Source: Desulfovibrio sp. JY (GTDB lineage: Bacteria; Desulfobacterota; Desulfovibrionia; Desulfovibrionales; Desulfovibrionaceae). From it: DNA of 64,000 bases. Below, one piece after another: positions 16,673 through 26,227 of the stretch. The position numbers and the translations under genes were made by a program. Each line of letters opens with the position of its first letter. The first letter of the stretch is position 1. Under the pieces are notes generated by a model. That model searched no databases. It was not told where the DNA came from and saw only the letters and a program-made list of their open reading frames with translations. Location: positions 4,349,501-4,413,500 of the forward strand of contig CP082962.1 of the NCBI GenBank assembly GCA_021730285.1, given 5' to 3'.

Positions 16673-18316
16673 ATGGCGCGCAAACTCAAGCAAAAGGATT
16701 TCCTGGCCGAGCTGGCGCGGCTGGCCGAAAGCATGCGCCGCACCATCGAGGCCGAATGCGACGGCTTCGCCTCGGACCCGGACGCCTCGCGCGAGCGCCG
16801 CGACCGCGTGCAAGGCGATTTTTCCTTTTTTCGCCACACCTATTTCCCGCATTACTGCCGCTACGGCGATTCCGTGCTCCACGCCTGGCTGGACGACACC
16901 CTGCCGGCGCTGGTGGACCGCCCGGACGGCCAGCGGTTGGCCTGCGCCGCCCCGCGCGGCGAAGCCAAGTCCACCATCGTGGCCATGATCTTCGTGTTGT
17001 GGTGCTTGGCGACCGGCCGCAAACGCTACGTGATCCTCATCGCCGACGCCTTCGAGCAGGCCGCCGCGCTTCTCGAAGCGGTCAAGGCGGAGCTGGAAGC
17101 CAACCCGCGCCTGGCCATGGATTTTCCCGAAGCCGTGGGCCTGGGGCGCGTCTGGAACGTGGGCGTGGCCATCACGGCCACGGACGCCAAAATCCAGGCC
17201 TTCGGCTCGGGCAAGCGCATGCGCGGCCTGCGCCACGGCCCGCACCGGCCGGACCTGGTCATTTGCGACGACCTGGAGAACGACGAGAACGTCAAAAGCC
17301 CGGAGCAGCGCGACAAGCTCCTCGGCTGGCTGCAAAAAACCGTGCTTTCGCTTGGCGAGGCCGGGGACACCATGGACGTGATCCTGGTCGGCACGGTGCT
17401 GCATTACGATTCCGTGCTGGCCCGGCTGCTCGGCAACCGGCTTTGGCGCTCGCGCAAGTTCAAGGCCGTGATCCAGTGGCCGGACCGGCTCGACCTGTGG
17501 GACCGCTGGGAGGAAATCCTGCTTTCCCTGGGCGAGGACGCGGCCCATGCCTTTTACGAGAAGGCCCGGGCGGCCATGGAAAAGGGGGCGGTGGTCTCCT
17601 GGCCGTCGGCCCGGCCGCTCTACAAGCTCATGGTGAAGCGCGCCCGGGACGGCCACGCCGCCTTTGACAGCGAGCAGCAAAACGACCCGCTGGCCGGCGA
17701 GGACGCGCCCTTTGCCGCCTGCCTCACCTTCTGGGTCGAACACCGCGACGACTGGCGCTATTTCGGGGCCGTGGACCCGAGCCTGGGCAAGGCCGGCTCC
17801 AGCCGCGACCCGTCGGCCATCCTCATCGGCGGCTATTCCCGGGAGCGCGGCGTGCTGGACGTGGTCGAGGCCGCCATCCGCAAGCGCGTGCCCGACCGCA
17901 TCATCGAAGACGTCATCGCCTTCCACGAGCGCTACCGCTGCCTGCTGTGGGTGGTGGAGGCGGTGCAGTTCCAAGAGTTCCTGCGCACCGAACTGATCCG
18001 CCGGGCCATGCTGCGGGGCCTTGCCATTCCGGCCCGGGGCGTCGTGCCCATCGCCGACAAGGCGCTTCGCATCGAGGCCATGCAACCCTATTTTGCCCAG
18101 GGCCGCATCCGTCTGCATCCTTCCCAGCGCGCGCTCATCGAGCAGCTGCGCCATTTCCCGAAAGCCGACCACGACGATGGCCCGGACGCCCTGGAAATGC
18201 TGTGGCAGGCCGCCGTCAAAGGCTTTGCCGCCATGGCCTTCACCCGCGTGCCCAAGGCCGGCGGCCGCAACCTGATCCGCAAAGGACGCCACGATCATGA
18301 CGACGACGATGCTTGA
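16673..18316 (+). CDS. Large terminase subunit (Mu gp28-like)
   Basis: The 547-residue packaging ATPase/nuclease shows a Walker A-like APRGEAKST at about residue 100, Walker B LVICDDLEND, and RNase H-like nuclease residues in GAVDPSLG and DDGPDALEM. It pumps DNA into proheads and cuts host DNA by headful. The last 20 bp overlap the portal gene. Confidence 0.93.
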   Translation: MARKLKQKDFLAELARLAESMRRTIEAECDGFASDPDASRERRDRVQGDFSFFRHTYFPHYCRYGDSVLHAWLDDTLPALVDRPDGQRLACAAPRGEAKSTIVAMIFVLWCLATGRKRYVILIADAFEQAAALLEAVKAELEANPRLAMDFPEAVGLGRVWNVGVAITATDAKIQAFGSGKRMRGLRHGPHRPDLVICDDLENDENVKSPEQRDKLLGWLQKTVLSLGEAGDTMDVILVGTVLHYDSVLARLLGNRLWRSRKFKAVIQWPDRLDLWDRWEEILLSLGEDAAHAFYEKARAAMEKGAVVSWPSARPLYKLMVKRARDGHAAFDSEQQNDPLAGEDAPFAACLTFWVEHRDDWRYFGAVDPSLGKAGSSRDPSAILIGGYSRERGVLDVVEAAIRKRVPDRIIEDVIAFHERYRCLLWVVEAVQFQEFLRTELIRRAMLRGLAIPARGVVPIADKALRIEAMQPYFAQGRIRLHPSQRALIEQLRHFPKADHDDGPDALEMLWQAAVKGFAAMAFTRVPKAGGRNLIRKGRHDHDDDDA

Positions 18317-19865
18317 TCGCCTGCGGGCGGCGCTGGCCGCCTTCAAGGGCCAGGCCCGCAAGGGCATGCAAACGGCCGCGCTCGGCGCGCTCCACAACGA
18401 CTACATCGCCAGCCTGACCGGCGGGCTGACGCCCAGGCGTCTGGAAGCCTTGCTGCGCGCCGCCGATGCCGGCGACATCGTGGGCCAGCACACCCTTTTC
18501 GCCGAGATCGAGGACCGGGACGAGCATATCCACGCCGAGCTGTCCAAGCGCCGCCGGGCGCTCCTTTCCATCCCCTGGCGCATCGACCCGGGCAAGGCCG
18601 GCGGCAAGCGGGCCGAGGCCGTGGCCGGGGCCGTGCGCGAACAGGTGGAGGCCATCCCGGACTTCGAGGACGTGATCCTGGACATGGCCGACGCCATCGG
18701 CCACGGCTTCGCCTGCCTGGAGTTCGAGTGGACCTTCGACGGCGCGCAGCACCTTCCCGCCGCCTTGCACCATCGGCCGCAAAATTGGTTCATGCTGGCC
18801 GACGACCTGGCCACCTTGCGCCTGCGCGACGACACGCCCGAGGGACAGGAACTGTGGGAGCTGGGCTGGATCATCCACAAGCACCGCTCCAAGTCGGGCA
18901 TGTTCGCCCGGGCCGGGCTGTTCCGCGTGCTGTGCTGGACCTACCTGCTCAAGCAGTATTGCCGGGGCGACTTCTCGCAATTCCTGGAAATCCACGGCCT
19001 GCCCATGCGCCTGGGCAAGTATCCGTCCACGTCCAGCGACGAGGAGCAAAAGACCTTGCTCGCCGCCTTGCAGGCGCTTGGGTCCGACGCCGCCGGCATC
19101 ATCCCGGAAGGCATGGACATCGAGTTCAAGGAGGCGGCCCGGGGAAGCGAAAAGCCCTTTGTCGCCATGCACGACCTGTGCGAGACCGGCCAGTCCAAGG
19201 CCATCTTGGGCAGTACGCTGACCACCGACACCAAGGGCGTGGGCTCCCAGGCGCTGGGGGAAATCCACAACGAGGTGCGCCTGGACATCCTGGCCAGTGA
19301 CGCGCGCCAGATCGCCGGCTCGCTCACCCGGCAGCTCTTGGCCCCGCTGGCCTTTCTCAACGAAGGGGTCAGCGACCCGGCCTTGCTGCCGCGCTTCATC
19401 TTCGACCCGTCGCGCCCCGAAGACCTGGAAAAGCTGGCCAAATCCTTGCCCGAGCTGGCCACGGTCATGGACATCCCCATCCGCTGGGCGCACGAGCGCG
19501 CCGGCATTCCCCTGCCCGAGAAGGGCGAGGCGGTGCTGGCCCGCAAGGATGGAGTCACGAAAAATGACCCGGCCGAGGCCACTGCTGCCTTGGCAGCCGC
19601 AGGCAGCGACGCGCCGCGCTTTCCCGACCAGGACGCCGTGGACGCGACCACGGTGCCGGACAGCACCTTGACCGCCCTGGCCAGGGACCTGCTGGCCCCG
19701 GTCTTTGCCGAGGCGGCAAACGGCGTCGCCCCGGAGGCGCTCCTCGGCAAGCTGGCCGAGCTGTACCCGAAGATGGACACGACCGCCCTGGAGGAGCTGA
19801 CCGCCCGGGTGCTGTTCGTGGGCGAGCTGTGGGGGCGACTCTCGGCCCAGGCCGAGGCCGAATAG
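18297..19865 (+). CDS. Portal protein (Mu gp29-like, DUF935)
   Basis: The 522-residue protein matches the DUF935 portal family: N-terminal LTPRRLEALLRAADAGD, central EIEDRDEHIHAELSKRR and HRPQNWFML. It forms the dodecameric ring at the packaging vertex. ATG 18297 lies within the terminase end; ATG 18309 is an equally possible start. Confidence 0.92.
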   Translation: MTTTMLDRLRAALAAFKGQARKGMQTAALGALHNDYIASLTGGLTPRRLEALLRAADAGDIVGQHTLFAEIEDRDEHIHAELSKRRRALLSIPWRIDPGKAGGKRAEAVAGAVREQVEAIPDFEDVILDMADAIGHGFACLEFEWTFDGAQHLPAALHHRPQNWFMLADDLATLRLRDDTPEGQELWELGWIIHKHRSKSGMFARAGLFRVLCWTYLLKQYCRGDFSQFLEIHGLPMRLGKYPSTSSDEEQKTLLAALQALGSDAAGIIPEGMDIEFKEAARGSEKPFVAMHDLCETGQSKAILGSTLTTDTKGVGSQALGEIHNEVRLDILASDARQIAGSLTRQLLAPLAFLNEGVSDPALLPRFIFDPSRPEDLEKLAKSLPELATVMDIPIRWAHERAGIPLPEKGEAVLARKDGVTKNDPAEATAALAAAGSDAPRFPDQDAVDATTVPDSTLTALARDLLAPVFAEAANGVAPEALLGKLAELYPKMDTTALEELTARVLFVGELWGRLSAQAEAE

Positions 19866-19868
19866 CTC

Positions 19869-21110
19869 ATGCCCAAACCCGTTTCCCTGTCCTTCGCCCT
19901 GGGGCTGCCGCCCGCCGACGCCGTGGCCTACTTCGAGTCCAAGGGCTACACGATCACCTTCGACTGGCACGAGCTGGACCAGGCCGCCCATGCCCAAGCC
20001 TTTACCGTGGCCAAGGCGGCCAGCCTCGACGTGCTGGCCGACATCCGCGCCGCGCTCAAGACCGCCCTGGCCGAGGGCAAGACCGAAGCCTGGTTCCGCA
20101 AGGACTTGGAACCCAAGCTCCGCGAAAAGGGCTGGTGGGGCAAGAAAAAGATGGTCGCGCCCCGAACCGGCGAGGAGCGGCGCGTCCAGCTCGGCAGCCC
20201 GGCCCGGCTGCGGCTTATCTATCGCCAGAACCTGCAAACCGCCTTCATGGCCGGCCGCTACAAGCAGATGCTCGCCAACGCCGACGCCCGGCCCTGGTGG
20301 CAATACGTGGCCGTGCTGGACGGCAGGACACGCCCCTCCCACAAGGTGCTCGCCGACCGCACCTTCCGCTTCGACGATCCTTTTTGGAGTTCGCATTATC
20401 CGCCCAACGGCTTCAACTGCCGTTGCCGCGTGCGGGCGCTGTCGGACAGCCGCATGCAGGCCGAAAACGTCACGCCCGAATCCGGCGTGGGCAACATGGT
20501 CACCGAGCGGGTGACCGTACCCGCCGCCGATGGCCAACGGCTCACGCGGCCGGTCACGGGCTACAAGGTCCCGCAGTCCGGCTACGTGGCTTTCACCGAT
20601 CCGGGCTTTTCGGCCAACCCCGGCGCGTCCTGGCTGGGCGGGGCGCTGGATGAGCTGGTGCGCAAGCTCGACGCCGCGCCGCCGGACCTGGCCCGGGCGA
20701 CCGTGGACGCCATGACGCGCGGCCCGGTGCTGGGCCGATGGCTGGCCAAGCCCGTGGGCAACTTCCCCCTGGCCGTGCTGCCGGCCGAGGACGCCGGGCT
20801 TATCGGCGCACGCGCGCAAGTGGCCCGGCTTTCGCCCCAGACCGCCGGCAAGCAGGCGGCAAAGCACCCGGAGCTTGGCCCCGAGGATTACCGGCTGGTC
20901 CAGGAAGCCGTGGACCATGGCGAGCGGGTCCAAGAGAGTGCGCGAAAGCTGGATTACGTGCTGGATCGGCCCGGCGGCGTGCTGGTCGTGGTGAAGGCCA
21001 CCGTCGCAGGCGAGGAAGTGTACGTGCAAAGCCTGCTGCGCCTGAGCGGCGACGCGGCCAAGCGGGAGCGGGAATTGCGGCGGCTCAAAAAGCGAAGCGC
21101 CCCGCACTAG
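19869..21110 (+). CDS. Head morphogenesis protein (Mu gpF/gp30-like) with C-terminal nuclease-like domain
   Basis: The 413-residue protein contains the F-protein signature HYPPNGFNCRCRV at about residue 177. The last roughly 75 residues (from GPEDYRLVQEAV to the end) resemble the small PBECR-type (phage barnase-EndoU-ColicinE5/D-RelE-like) domains that are often fused to gpF; this second assignment is tentative. Gene position between portal and gpG is that of Mu F. Confidence 0.85.
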   Translation: MPKPVSLSFALGLPPADAVAYFESKGYTITFDWHELDQAAHAQAFTVAKAASLDVLADIRAALKTALAEGKTEAWFRKDLEPKLREKGWWGKKKMVAPRTGEERRVQLGSPARLRLIYRQNLQTAFMAGRYKQMLANADARPWWQYVAVLDGRTRPSHKVLADRTFRFDDPFWSSHYPPNGFNCRCRVRALSDSRMQAENVTPESGVGNMVTERVTVPAADGQRLTRPVTGYKVPQSGYVAFTDPGFSANPGASWLGGALDELVRKLDAAPPDLARATVDAMTRGPVLGRWLAKPVGNFPLAVLPAEDAGLIGARAQVARLSPQTAGKQAAKHPELGPEDYRLVQEAVDHGERVQESARKLDYVLDRPGGVLVVVKATVAGEEVYVQSLLRLSGDAAKRERELRRLKKRSAPH

Positions 21111-21245
21111 GCAGGGCGCTTTGAACCGTGGATGGCGAGGCCTCCCACCCGCTTTTCGCGGAAACCTCGCATTGCGCTCCGGGCGGCTGCCCGTGCTACG
21201 GCAGGGAGAGTGTCACCGTGTCGCATCCACAAGGATAAAATAAGC

Positions 21246-21725
21246 ATGATCGAGATCGAAGTCCATATCGACCAGGCGCAAAGCCTGCTGGCCACCATCA
21301 TCGCCACCGGCCGGGACATGACGCCCGTGACCCGCGCTCTGGCCGGGGTGCTGGCCGACATCCCCGAGCGGGCCTTCGCCAGCCAGTCCGACCCGGTCAC
21401 CGGGGAGCCCTGGGCGGCTCTGTCGCCGGCGACCGTGGCTAAGCGTGGCAGCGCCCAGCCCATCTTGCAGGTCAGCGGCATCCTGGCCGGCTCCATCCAG
21501 AGCGAGGCCGGCCCGGACTTCGCCCGGGTGGGAACGGCCGACGTGAAGGCCCCCACGCACCAGTTCGGGGCCAAGAAAGGCCAGTACGGCAGCACGCGCC
21601 GGGGAACGCCCATCCCCTGGGGCGACATCCCGGCGAGGCGCTTTTTCGGCATCGGTCCCGAGGACGAGGCGGAAATCGAGGGAACGGCGTTAGAAGCGCT
21701 GCAAAGGGTGCTGGAGGGCAGGTGA
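21246..21725 (+). CDS. Phage virion morphogenesis protein (Mu gpG-like)
   Basis: The 159-residue protein has the family pattern FASQSDPVTGEPWAALSPATVAKR and the C-terminal IPWGDIPARRFFGIGPEDEAEI. It is needed for head/tail assembly in Mu. I start it at ATG 21246 with AAGGA upstream; the frame is open back to 21132 but that extension is Arg-rich and unlike the family. About 135 bp of non-coding DNA precedes it. Confidence 0.85.
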   Translation: MIEIEVHIDQAQSLLATIIATGRDMTPVTRALAGVLADIPERAFASQSDPVTGEPWAALSPATVAKRGSAQPILQVSGILAGSIQSEAGPDFARVGTADVKAPTHQFGAKKGQYGSTRRGTPIPWGDIPARRFFGIGPEDEAEIEGTALEALQRVLEGR

Positions 21726-21906
21726 GGACTTTGGCCCTTGCGTGGGCACAATGTATGGGTATAGAATTTAATATAGATTCTAACGGGGAACTAACGGCCA
21801 TTCCGCCCGCCTTAATGAGCAATGCCATGCACGAAAGGCAATGATGCCGCCTCGTTCGGTATAATAAAATTGTAGAAAACATCTAATATCTAACTAGGTG
21901 AATTTT

Positions 21907-23727
21907 ATGAAAATATCAGAATATTCCAAGCAGTTGAAAGCTTTGTTGGAACAAAAAGATGGTTGCGTCATTCTATTGAATGGATCTTGGGGTGTTGGAA
22001 AAACGCATTTCTGGAATGAATTCATAAAAAATGAATTTAATTATAATGATGCATATAAAGATGGTAGCCAGAGTAATATTTTTAAAAAGCTTTGGGACTA
22101 TACATGTTCTTCAATAAACAAATTGTGTGACAGTAAATCTTCCATCAATATAGTAGATAGTCAAAGTGTACAACATAATAAAGTTGCTTATGTTTCGCTC
22201 TTTGGTAAAAAAGATATAAATGAAATACAATCTGAGGCCTTGGTTCAATTGTTCACCCGTAATAAGCTTATTGATAAATATACTAAAATTGCAAATTTAA
22301 TAACAGGAAAATTCAATCTAGGCAGGTTGAATTTAGGAATTTCTAGCAATTCATTAGGAATTCTATTGTCTTTGATAAAAGCAAAGGAATTAAATGATAA
22401 ATACATCTGTCTTGATGATTTTGAAAGAAAATGTGATGAACTAAAAATTGTAGAAATAATCGGCTATGCCTCTATTTTGTCTGAGCGATATGCGTGCAAA
22501 GTAATTATTGTTATGGATGAGCGTGAAGTCCTGAAAAGCAGTGAAGGAGATATCTATAAAGCATATAAGGAAAAAATGGTTGATTTTGAAATAAAATTCA
22601 TTCCTGATCATGTGGAGATAATTGGCAGTATTCTCAAGGATGTCAGTGAGAAATACAAGCCTGGCATCATTGAAGCTATTAAGTTTGCAGAAATTAATAA
22701 TTTGAGGACTATAAAAAGAATTGAACATTGGATAATACTTTTTGATAACTTCATAAACGAAAAATATACTAGCGAGTTTTACTTTGAAATAGCCTATGAT
22801 ATTTCGTTGCTTGTCGTTATATACTTTGAATATGGGAAAGATGGGCTTGGAAAATTGTCTAAAACGGAACCTATAAAGGAAGGCCACTCCGCAATAAAGG
22901 ACGAAGCTTTGGTAAAAATGGACTCAAGGATTCAACATCGAGTTTCATTATATTCTGAGCTAGATCAATTGCTCTGGAACTTTCTGGACACCATGACTAT
23001 CGATGCACAAGCCGTGACCAATATATTTAACGAAAACAAAGACAAATCGGAGAGAAATAAAATTAGAGAATCTGTTCATGAAATGCTAAGCAGGTATACA
23101 TTCGACTTGAGTTATAGTGACACAGAATATGTTTCCGACATTAAAAACATATTTGAAAAGCATATGAATGATTTGATTGGGATTTTTTCACTAGATGACT
23201 TGTTTTATATAATAGGATCTCTTTTGGATGTCTCAAAAGATGAGGCATATTTGAATGGGTTGAAAAATCATGTTTTAGATTCATATGTGGAAAAATGTTT
23301 GAGCAAGATAAAAACACTTGATGATTTAAATAATGCCAAAAGAAACGAAACTCTTAAAACTATTCTAGAGCAAAATAGTAATATTAAAAATAAATTTGAA
23401 AAGAGAATATCGTTGTCGGAAAATGAACTAAAAAATACAAAAAACATCCAGGATATGTTGGGTAAAATTCAAAAAGGGGCAGGATGGAATCCGGAGGATT
23501 CAGCTATGCTCGATTCTATGCCTATCGATTTTATTAAAGAAAGTATTTTGAACAATCATGGTTTTCTAGAGGCGTTAGTAGATTTCCTCCGTTGGAGAAA
23601 TCACATTACTGGCACAAGCTCGTTTGATGAATTTTGTAAGAAATCAAAAGATGCTCTTATAAGCTTGGGCGAGGACAAGCTTGGTTCTTTTCGTTATAAA
23701 AGAATAACTCATCTTTTGAATTTCTAA
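21907..23727 (+). CDS. KAP-like P-loop NTPase, AT-rich prophage cargo
   Basis: The 606-residue protein has Walker A GSWGVGKT at residues 26-33 near the very N-terminus, Walker B ICLDDFE at about 167-173 and a third hydrophobic strand with KVIIVMDEREV, the arrangement of KAP-family NTPases. The remaining 350 residues are mostly helical with no transmembrane segment. It is strongly AT-rich against GC-rich neighbours and splits the head operon between G and the protease, directly upstream of late promoter copy 2. A TATAAT at 21860-21865 could give it its own promoter. Many KAP NTPases act in anti-phage defence; that role here is inference. Confidence 0.7.
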   Translation: MKISEYSKQLKALLEQKDGCVILLNGSWGVGKTHFWNEFIKNEFNYNDAYKDGSQSNIFKKLWDYTCSSINKLCDSKSSINIVDSQSVQHNKVAYVSLFGKKDINEIQSEALVQLFTRNKLIDKYTKIANLITGKFNLGRLNLGISSNSLGILLSLIKAKELNDKYICLDDFERKCDELKIVEIIGYASILSERYACKVIIVMDEREVLKSSEGDIYKAYKEKMVDFEIKFIPDHVEIIGSILKDVSEKYKPGIIEAIKFAEINNLRTIKRIEHWIILFDNFINEKYTSEFYFEIAYDISLLVVIYFEYGKDGLGKLSKTEPIKEGHSAIKDEALVKMDSRIQHRVSLYSELDQLLWNFLDTMTIDAQAVTNIFNENKDKSERNKIRESVHEMLSRYTFDLSYSDTEYVSDIKNIFEKHMNDLIGIFSLDDLFYIIGSLLDVSKDEAYLNGLKNHVLDSYVEKCLSKIKTLDDLNNAKRNETLKTILEQNSNIKNKFEKRISLSENELKNTKNIQDMLGKIQKGAGWNPEDSAMLDSMPIDFIKESILNNHGFLEALVDFLRWRNHITGTSSFDEFCKKSKDALISLGEDKLGSFRYKRITHLLNF

Positions 23728-23799
23728 ATTCAGCTCTCACAGCTTGCTAGCAGGACAAGGATAGTTCAGAATTAATATTATGTGTTATTTATCCAGCTC

Positions 23800-23850
23800 C
23801 TGAACCCCTTCACCTATCGCGCATAGCCCTTCCGCCACTAGCGTGGCGGA
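23800..23850 (+). promoter_or_regulatory. Late promoter element, copy 2 (protease/head module)
   Basis: CTGAACCCCTTCACCTATC (23800-23818) is followed after 12 bp by TCCGCCAC-TAGC-GTGGCGGA (23831-23850). The right arm contains the GTG from which the protease frame can start. Location is that of Mu promoter PI. Confidence 0.7.
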
Positions 23851-25006
23851 CATGCGCAACGCGACCCACTCTCCCATAATCCACGCCACGGCCGCCCTGG
23901 CCGTGGCGCTGGCCCCGGCGGCCGACGCCGCATCCCTTCCCGATGGCTGCAACGTCCAGCTGTTCCCGGACGGCAGTTTCGACGCCCGGGACGGCCGGCC
24001 GGGCAGCATCGAGGGCTGCACCGCCAAGACCTGGCAGCTCGACGCCGCCATTGCCACCGCGCTCATCGCCCGCGCCAACCAGCGCGAGACGCCGCTTTGC
24101 ATCGACTACGAGCACCACACCCTGACCGCCAAGGACGCCGGCCACAAGGCCGTGGCCGCTGGTTGGATCGAGGCGCTTGCCTACGTGCCCGGCCGGGGGC
24201 TCTTTGCCCGCGTGGCCTGGACCGAGGCCGCCCGCGCCCACATCCAGGCCGACGAATACCGCTACATCTCGCCGCTTTTCACCTTCGACCCCGCCACCGG
24301 GGCGGTGCTGTCGCTCGTCAACGCCGCGCTCACCAACAACCCGGCCCTGGACGGCATGGCCGCCGTGGCCGCCGCGCGGCAGGTCGCCGCATCCCAAACA
24401 CAGAAACCTCAACCGGAGGATCGCATGGACGAACTGCTCAAGCGCCTGCGCTTTCTGCTCAACCTGCCGGTGGCCGCCACCGCCGAGGAGGTGACGGCCC
24501 AACTGGACAAGCTCAAGGGCCAGGTCGCGCCCGAGGCCGACGCCGCCACGAGCGTGGACCTGCTCGGCATCCTGGCCGGCAAGGACGCCGCCATCGCCGA
24601 CTTGCGCGCCAAAGTGGCCGCGCCGGACCCGGCCAAGTTCGCGCCCGCTCCCGCCGTGGCCGCGCTGACGGCCGAAAACGCCGACCTCAAAAAGCGCCTG
24701 GCTGAAGTCGAGTCGCAAAACGGCGCCGCCGCCTTGTCGGCGGAGATCAAGGCCGCCGTGGCCGACGGCCGCGTGCACAAGACCCTCGAAGGCTGGCTCA
24801 CCGACCTGGCGGCCAAGGACCCGGACGCCGCCCGGGACTACCTGGCCAAGGCCGCGCCCGTGGCCGCGCTCACCACCATGCAGACCACCACCGTGACGCC
24901 GCCGGCCGGGGGCGGCACGGCCGCGCTGTCGGCCGACGAAAAAGAGGCCGCGCGCCTCTTGGGTAAAACCGAAGCCGACTATCTGGCGTTTAAGGAGGGC
25001 AAGTAA
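23843..25006 (+). CDS. Prohead protease/scaffold (Mu gpI-like)
   Basis: The 387-residue protein has the N-terminal Mu I protease domain (LCIDYEHHTL, AGWIEALAYVPGRGLFARVAWT, YRYISPLFTF) and an Ala-rich coiled C-terminal scaffold part after a cluster near residue 190. The inner ATG near 24425 (MDELLKRLRFLLNLP) may give a separate scaffold protein, as Z does in Mu. It cleaves itself and head proteins during maturation. Start GTG 23843 or ATG 23852. Confidence 0.88.
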   Translation: MADMRNATHSPIIHATAALAVALAPAADAASLPDGCNVQLFPDGSFDARDGRPGSIEGCTAKTWQLDAAIATALIARANQRETPLCIDYEHHTLTAKDAGHKAVAAGWIEALAYVPGRGLFARVAWTEAARAHIQADEYRYISPLFTFDPATGAVLSLVNAALTNNPALDGMAAVAAARQVAASQTQKPQPEDRMDELLKRLRFLLNLPVAATAEEVTAQLDKLKGQVAPEADAATSVDLLGILAGKDAAIADLRAKVAAPDPAKFAPAPAVAALTAENADLKKRLAEVESQNGAAALSAEIKAAVADGRVHKTLEGWLTDLAAKDPDAARDYLAKAAPVAALTTMQTTTVTPPAGGGTAALSADEKEAARLLGKTEADYLAFKEGK

Positions 25007-25912
25007 ATGGCCATTCTCACCCCGGCGCTCATCAGCGCCCTGTTTACCGGCTTCCGGGGGGATTTCCGCAAGGCTCTGGCCGCCGCGCCGAGCGCTTGGA
25101 AAAACGTGGCCACGCTGATCCCCTCCACCTCGGCGTCCAATACCTATGGCTGGCTCGGCCAGTTCCCCAAGTTCCGGGAATGGGTTGGCCCCCGTGCGGT
25201 CAAGGACATGGCCGCCCATGGCTACAGCATCACCAACAAAAAGTTTGAAGATACGGTCGGTGTGCCCCGTGAGGCCATCGAGGACGACACCGTGGGCGTT
25301 TACTCGCCGATCTTCGAGGAGATGGGCCGGGCTGCCGGCGTCTTCCCGGACGAGCTGGTCTTTGCGCTGCTGGCCCTTGGGGGGGCGACCGCCTGTTACG
25401 ACGGCCAGAACTTCTTCGACACCGACCACCCGGTCTTTCCGGGCGTGGACGGCACCGGCGAGGCGGCCACCGTGGCCAACTACGCCGACGGCACGGACCC
25501 GGCCTGGTATCTGGTCGATACCTCCCGGGCCATCAAACCCATCATCTTCCAGGAGCGCACCAAGCCGGAAATCACGTCCATGACCAAGCTCGACGACGAG
25601 ACGGTCTTTTCCACGGACGTCTTCCGCTTCGGCATCCGCTACCGCTGCAACGTGGGCTTCGGCTTCTGGCAGTTCGCTTACTGCTCGAAAAAGCCGCTGA
25701 CCGACGCCAACTTCAATGCCGCCTACGACGCCATGACCGCTTTCAAGGCCGACGGCGGCCGTCCCCTCGGCATCAAGGCCACGCAGTTGGTGGTGCCCAC
25801 CAACCTGCGCACCGCCGCCGCCGAGGTGGTGCAGGTGGCGCGCCGGGCCGACGGCTCGGACAACCCCAACGCGGGCATCGTGGACGTGCTGGTCACGCCC
25901 TGGCTGAACTAG
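25007..25912 (+). CDS. Major head subunit (Mu gpT-like)
   Basis: The 301-residue protein matches the Mu T family (MAILTPALISALFTGFRGDF, YGWLGQFPKFREWVG, NFFDTDHP) and forms the capsid shell, HK97-like fold. It follows the protease without a gap, as expected. Confidence 0.93.
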   Translation: MAILTPALISALFTGFRGDFRKALAAAPSAWKNVATLIPSTSASNTYGWLGQFPKFREWVGPRAVKDMAAHGYSITNKKFEDTVGVPREAIEDDTVGVYSPIFEEMGRAAGVFPDELVFALLALGGATACYDGQNFFDTDHPVFPGVDGTGEAATVANYADGTDPAWYLVDTSRAIKPIIFQERTKPEITSMTKLDDETVFSTDVFRFGIRYRCNVGFGFWQFAYCSKKPLTDANFNAAYDAMTAFKADGGRPLGIKATQLVVPTNLRTAAAEVVQVARRADGSDNPNAGIVDVLVTPWLN

Positions 25913-25924
25913 CAGGAGGCCGTC

Positions 25925-26227
25925 ATGAGCAAGAAAATCGACGCCACCGTGCGCACGCGCAGTATGCGCGGCGGCCATTACCGGGCCGGGCGCAAGCATG
26001 AGGAGACCGTGGGCGACTTCCCGCCCGGCACCTTCACCGAGGAGCAGCTGGCCCAGCTTCAGGCCGATCCCGACCTGAAGGTGGAAGTTCTCGAAGCGCC
26101 GCGCAAGAAAAAGCAGCCGGCCGAGGGCGAGGAGAAGTCCCCGGAAGCCCCAGACACGGCGGACGAGGCGGACGAGGATTTCGCCTTCGATGAGGCGGCG
26201 AAAGCCCCCGAAGCCAAGGCCAAGTAA
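25925..26227 (+). CDS. Small head-region protein (Mu gp35 position)
   Basis: The 100-residue protein starts with a conserved-looking segment (RTRSMRGGHYRAGRKHEE then FTEEQLAQLQADPDLKV), which resembles the N-terminal domain of FluMu HI1506-type proteins. The tail is acidic and Ala/Glu/Lys-rich. Function is unknown. Confidence 0.7.
   Translation: MSKKIDATVRTRSMRGGHYRAGRKHEETVGDFPPGTFTEEQLAQLQADPDLKVEVLEAPRKKKQPAEGEEKSPEAPDTADEADEDFAFDEAAKAPEAKAK

Noticed and set aside
16142-21107. Very long open frames on the minus strand opposite terminase, portal and gpF genes
   Set aside because: They are shadows of GC-rich coding on the plus strand: His/Gly/Arg/Ala-rich products with no domain and no ribosome sites, while the plus-strand genes are recognisable Mu proteins.
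21755-21844. 29-codon open frame between gpG and the KAP-like gene
   Set aside because: No ribosome-binding site and no recognisable family; too short to support, although the peptide is not absurd and could be a remnant.
23810-25999. 729-codon minus-strand frame over protease and major head genes
   Set aside because: His/Gly/Val/Arg-rich antisense artefact of GC-rich third positions; the plus strand encodes clear Mu I and T proteins.
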